Positions 4,997 through 7,750 of a DNA stretch of 7,750 bases are shown piece after piece. Positions within the stretch are counted from its first letter, which is position 1. Each line of letters opens with the position of its first letter. The stretch comes from Euryarchaeota archaeon UBA259 (lineage in GTDB: Archaea; Thermoplasmatota; Poseidoniia; Poseidoniales; Poseidoniaceae), in NCBI GenBank assembly GCA_002506275.1, contig DAXG01000025.1, positions 28,040-35,789 of the forward strand, given 5' to 3'. Both the position numbers and the translations under genes were made by a program. The notes below the pieces were generated by a model. It was given only the letters and a program-made list of their open reading frames with translations. It ran no database searches and was not told the origin of the DNA.

Positions 4997-7624
4997 ATGT
5001 GGGGTGTGACAATGTGGCTGGCATTGCTGGCTGCTGCAACGTTGCTGTTGCGCCCATTCCTACATCAACAATCCAAAGCAGGCTCATTGGCTTGCCATAT
5101 TTTGATGGCACTGCCCTTTTTCGCATTGGCAAGTCGTTTCCTTGCCAACGATACCTCGTACGCTCATGTGGTCTCGTACGGCGGTGAGGCCCTTCCACTC
5201 AAATATCGATTTGCTGCAACATGGGCAGCCCGAGAAGGGCCGCTTCTTTTGTGGGTGATGTGGATGACTGCTTTGGCGTTTGTTTGGCGCGGACGAATGC
5301 CGGGTGAAAGCGATGAGTTCACTCATGCGACACGACTTCGCTTGGTATACGGATTCAACCTTCTCTTGTTGCTCTTGGCTTGGAACTTAGACCCGTTTAA
5401 GGCAAGCACAGGTAACGGTGTAGGACAAGGGCTGAACGAGCTTCTCCAGACCGACCTCATGGTGATCCACCCACCGTTGATTTTCCTTGCGTATTCGCTG
5501 TGCTTGCACATCAGTGCCGTTGCGCTCTCCTCGATGTTTGGCAATCCCGCCGGCATTCAACAGCGCATGCTGCACATTGTTCGTCCGGGTTTGTTTGTCT
5601 CGACACTCGGTATCGGATTGGGTGGTCTGTGGGCATACCTCATCCTCGATTGGGGTGGATACTGGGCTTGGGACCCTGTCGAGACAGGCTCGTTGTTACC
5701 TTGGCTGGCACTCGTTCTCATGTCACACTTGAGGACACGCCCGGGCAAGACATCCGATACGACCTGGATTGGAGCCGGATTAGCAGCGGGAGGACTTGCA
5801 TTGTTCGCTACACTTGTGACTCGTGCCGGAGGCGTATGGGCATCTTCGGTGCATACCTTCGTAACAAATTCTGAAGGAACTGCGCCAACTGATGCCTTTT
5901 CTCGCATGCTTGTTCTGAAAAGCGATTCGACTGCGGGGGTTGAGGTCATGACCTACTTGATTGTCCTCTTGCTGTTCATGGGCTTCTGGCTTCAACTTCA
6001 ACGACGAACTTCGCTTCATTGGAAACCGTCTTCTCGTTCTCAATGGTTGTTCGCTTTACCGTTCATGGGCGTCGTGAGCGCGCTTGTTTTACGCACATAC
6101 CTCGAACAAACATGCGACTCAGAACTCTTCTCGACCTGCTCTTCTTCTTTTGATCCCACGCTCTATGCATACCTTCCAAGCGTCGTGTTTGCCTCGATTA
6201 TCTTAGCACCCTTAGCCGTTGAAACATTGAGTTCATCTTCTCCTTTGACGCCTTCTGATGAGGGGTGGAGTTATTCAGGACTGTTTTCGAGTGAAGAAAC
6301 CGACCGTTCATTTCTTCAATTGCCTCTACTGATTGGCATTTCATTGTTGATTTTCTCTTCCACTGACAACTATCTCTACACCACTTTCTTCGTGGTGTTG
6401 TTCGCGCCGTTGTTCTACTCCGAAGACGCTACGAAGGAATGGGCGATTGGCTCCGCCGGTGTTGCTCTGGGACTTGCAGGTGCATGGTCGGGGATGATCG
6501 ATGTGTTCCCTGCCGCTCTCATCATGCTCTTCTTCATCCTTCCTTGGCTGGTAGCGCCAGAGAACGAACAGCGTTCTACATTCTCCTTTTTGGACCGCAA
6601 GAGTCAGCAAAAGATAGCGCTGTGGTCATCGGTTATGGTCGTTGGAACCTACCTCATACTCACTTTAGTTCTGCTTCTATCAAGTATTGATTCCATTAAT
6701 TTCGAAGGCCATGAATTGTACGGTACCCCGTTCATCATGGCTATTGCAGGTGCGATGTTTTTGTACACCAATCGCCGACATGAAGCTCGCCGTAATGCCC
6801 TGCTTTTGGTGACTACTTTGGTACTCTCAGTGGTTCTTGCTTTGTGGCAACCTACTGCGTTTGGCATGGATTCGAGCACGGCAATGTCTTCGCTCGTTGT
6901 TCGAGGAGTCCTTGCATGGCTCACTTTGCCGATTGTCCTTCTCGTCATCGTTCCTATGGTGAAGGAAGTCGTTGTGACCCAAGGTATCAACCGTACACGA
7001 GAGCCTTGGTGGCGCAGAATCCCGCTCGGTGCTCATATGGTTCACCTCGGTCTTCTCCTGCTTCTTTTGGGCCACGTCTATACGACCGTACTGGTCGACC
7101 GAGGTGATGCAAGCCATCGTGTTACTCTGGTAAAGGGTGAAACGGTTATTCACGGTGACTATGGCTACCAATTCACTGGATTACGCCTAACATCCGAAGA
7201 CCTTGAGGTTGGAGATGGATATGTTGGAATTCAAATCGATGTTTACGAACTTGAAGGCGGAGAGATTGGTGAACAGATAGGTTCGGTTGAACCCGGTATG
7301 ATGCGGTTTGACACAACGACGGACTCGGGCTTTATTTTACAATCAAGGTCGCGCTCTGAAGTGGATACACTCACGCGTTGGAGCGGAGATATCGTGTTTA
7401 TTTTTGATGGCAGTCAAGCCAACGGTTTGATGCAGCAAACCGCTCAAAACGGTTCTGAATCTATTGAACTTGTACGGGTTACCGTTTATGATTTACCAGC
7501 ATCTCATTTGGTATGGCTCGGCTGGACCACGATGCTGTTTGGAATGGGAATGATTGTTTTGGGTGATATCCGTAAAAACGGGGGACTGAGTCGGCATAAA
7601 CTCGTCTCAGACCAGGAAGAGTGA
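4997..7624 (+). CDS. CcmF-type cytochrome c heme lyase, large variant
   Basis: An 875-residue polytopic membrane protein predicted to ligate heme to CxxCH motifs of apocytochrome c outside the membrane (system I). The CcmF order of motifs is clear. AREGPLLLW (78-86) comes first, then GLNELLQTDLMVIHPPLIF with H158. The heme-handling WWD motif WGGYWAWDPVE (219-229) is followed by H244 in LMSHL. VTRAGGVWASSVHTF carries H286, and a late AHMVHLG segment carries H680 and H683. By alignment with bacterial CcmF, H158 and H286 flank the WWD heme and H244 and H683 bind heme b. A soluble domain (about 702-835) and final membrane helix (about 836-856) follow, as in CcmF. Bacterial CcmF is about 640-680 residues; the excess lies mostly in the central hydrophobic region (about 340-670). 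C373 and C381 sit in a predicted outside loop. Start may instead be ATG 5012, preceded by GGGGTG. No CcmE, CcmC or CcmH is in the window. Confidence 0.9.
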   Translation: MWGVTMWLALLAAATLLLRPFLHQQSKAGSLACHILMALPFFALASRFLANDTSYAHVVSYGGEALPLKYRFAATWAAREGPLLLWVMWMTALAFVWRGRMPGESDEFTHATRLRLVYGFNLLLLLLAWNLDPFKASTGNGVGQGLNELLQTDLMVIHPPLIFLAYSLCLHISAVALSSMFGNPAGIQQRMLHIVRPGLFVSTLGIGLGGLWAYLILDWGGYWAWDPVETGSLLPWLALVLMSHLRTRPGKTSDTTWIGAGLAAGGLALFATLVTRAGGVWASSVHTFVTNSEGTAPTDAFSRMLVLKSDSTAGVEVMTYLIVLLLFMGFWLQLQRRTSLHWKPSSRSQWLFALPFMGVVSALVLRTYLEQTCDSELFSTCSSSFDPTLYAYLPSVVFASIILAPLAVETLSSSSPLTPSDEGWSYSGLFSSEETDRSFLQLPLLIGISLLIFSSTDNYLYTTFFVVLFAPLFYSEDATKEWAIGSAGVALGLAGAWSGMIDVFPAALIMLFFILPWLVAPENEQRSTFSFLDRKSQQKIALWSSVMVVGTYLILTLVLLLSSIDSINFEGHELYGTPFIMAIAGAMFLYTNRRHEARRNALLLVTTLVLSVVLALWQPTAFGMDSSTAMSSLVVRGVLAWLTLPIVLLVIVPMVKEVVVTQGINRTREPWWRRIPLGAHMVHLGLLLLLLGHVYTTVLVDRGDASHRVTLVKGETVIHGDYGYQFTGLRLTSEDLEVGDGYVGIQIDVYELEGGEIGEQIGSVEPGMMRFDTTTDSGFILQSRSRSEVDTLTRWSGDIVFIFDGSQANGLMQQTAQNGSESIELVRVTVYDLPASHLVWLGWTTMLFGMGMIVLGDIRKNGGLSRHKLVSDQEE

Positions 7625-7629
7625 ACAAC

Positions 7630-7688
7630 ACCTCCGCCAATGCAATTATCAAGGGGGCGACGGTCGCCGGACTACCCGAAAGGGAGGT
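7630..7688 (+). promoter_or_regulatory. Possible leader RNA structure masking the FKBP ribosome binding site
   Basis: In the gap between the CcmF stop and the next ATG, ACCTCC (7630-7635) is exactly complementary to GGAGGT (7683-7688), the SD of the following gene. Between them is a perfect inverted repeat GGCGAC-G-GTCGCC (7656-7668), which can form a five-pair GC-rich hairpin. The outer pairing would close over the inner hairpin and hide the SD. There is no T-tract, so a terminator is less likely. This is a reading of complementarity, not a computed fold. Confidence 0.35.
7682..7688 (+). promoter_or_regulatory. Shine-Dalgarno GGGAGGT of the FKBP-like gene
   Basis: GGGAGGT is six bases before the ATG at 7695, an ideal distance, and sets that start. 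Confidence 0.7.
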
Positions 7689-7694
7689 AATACT

Positions 7695-7750
7695 ATGGAA
7701 GACGGAACTATTGTCCACGTTGATTATGAACTCTACAACAATGAAACAGG
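7695..7750 (+). CDS. Partial gene, likely FKBP-type peptidyl-prolyl isomerase (5' end only)
   Basis: Eighteen complete codons plus two bases are visible before the right edge. The peptide MEDGTIVHVDYELYNNET has the opening of archaeal and SlyD-like FKBPs: a short acidic start, then a beta strand of the form 'V.(V/L)(D/E)Y.L(Y/T)', then a turn leading to 'ETG'. Such proteins speed cis-trans isomerisation of prolyl bonds and act as folding chaperones. Nothing diagnostic of the active site is in view, so the call rests on the N-terminal strand alone. It has a strong SD six bases upstream and lies 70 bases after the CcmF-like stop in the same direction, so it may be cotranscribed or have its own promoter in the gap. 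Confidence 0.6.
   Translation, partial: MEDGTIVHVDYELYNNET

Noticed and set aside
5557..5949. Minus-strand open frame of 130 codons opposite the CcmF-like gene
   Set aside because: It covers the WWD and H286 coding regions of CcmF on the other strand, so it is explained as a shadow.
1..7750. Mobile element, CRISPR array, tRNA, toxin-antitoxin or defence genes
   Set aside because: I found no terminal inverted repeats with a transposase, no regularly spaced repeats, no tRNA-like arms and no such protein motifs. All long frames are accounted for by housekeeping or respiratory families.

Overview
The window looks like a piece of a mesophilic archaeal genome, most likely a marine Thermoplasmatota lineage (Marine Group II/III, Poseidoniia-like). 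This is an inference. It rests on the halocyanin-like blue copper protein with a secretion signal and a C-terminal membrane-sorting-like tail, a geranylgeranyl reductase-family enzyme, an archaeal-looking FKBP start, moderate base composition, and a mix of genes with clear Shine-Dalgarno (SD) sites and at least one gene without any. A bacterial origin is not excluded, because every family here also occurs in bacteria. There is no rRNA marker in the window.

Layout. Two gene sets diverge from a short intergenic region near 3117-3179. On the minus strand run ubiD-like (1113-3080) and then ubiA-like (193-1113), overlapping by one base in TGATG. A hairpin plus T-tract, probably a terminator, follows at about 161-189. 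Next comes the 5' end of a separate minus-strand gene (1-108, cut by the window edge) that resembles a MazG/HisE-like nucleotide pyrophosphohydrolase. On the plus strand run a secreted cupredoxin (3180-3650), a FAD-dependent geranylgeranyl reductase-family protein (3711-4934), a large CcmF-type cytochrome c maturation protein (4997-7624), and the first 18 complete codons of an FKBP-like peptidyl-prolyl isomerase (7695 onward). No gap exceeds 300 bases; the longest non-coding stretches are 60 to 84 bases.

How the genes fit together. UbiA and UbiD families catalyse polyprenylation and decarboxylation of the aromatic quinone head group. The versions here match those of the futalosine (Mqn) menaquinone route. 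A halocyanin-like protein is a small one-electron carrier between the quinol pool and terminal oxidases. CcmF attaches heme to apocytochrome c outside the membrane. A geranylgeranyl reductase may saturate lipid chains or, by its position, the menaquinone tail. The window therefore reads as a respiratory-carrier maturation locus: quinone on one strand, copper and heme carriers on the other, sharing one promoter region. This functional link is inferred from context.

I saw no mobile element, CRISPR array, tRNA, rRNA or obvious defence system. I do not claim an undescribed system. The points most worth checking are the palindromic divergent promoter, the possible menaquinone-tail role of the reductase, the enlarged CcmF with an extra cysteine pair, and the possible RNA structure masking the FKBP ribosome binding site.
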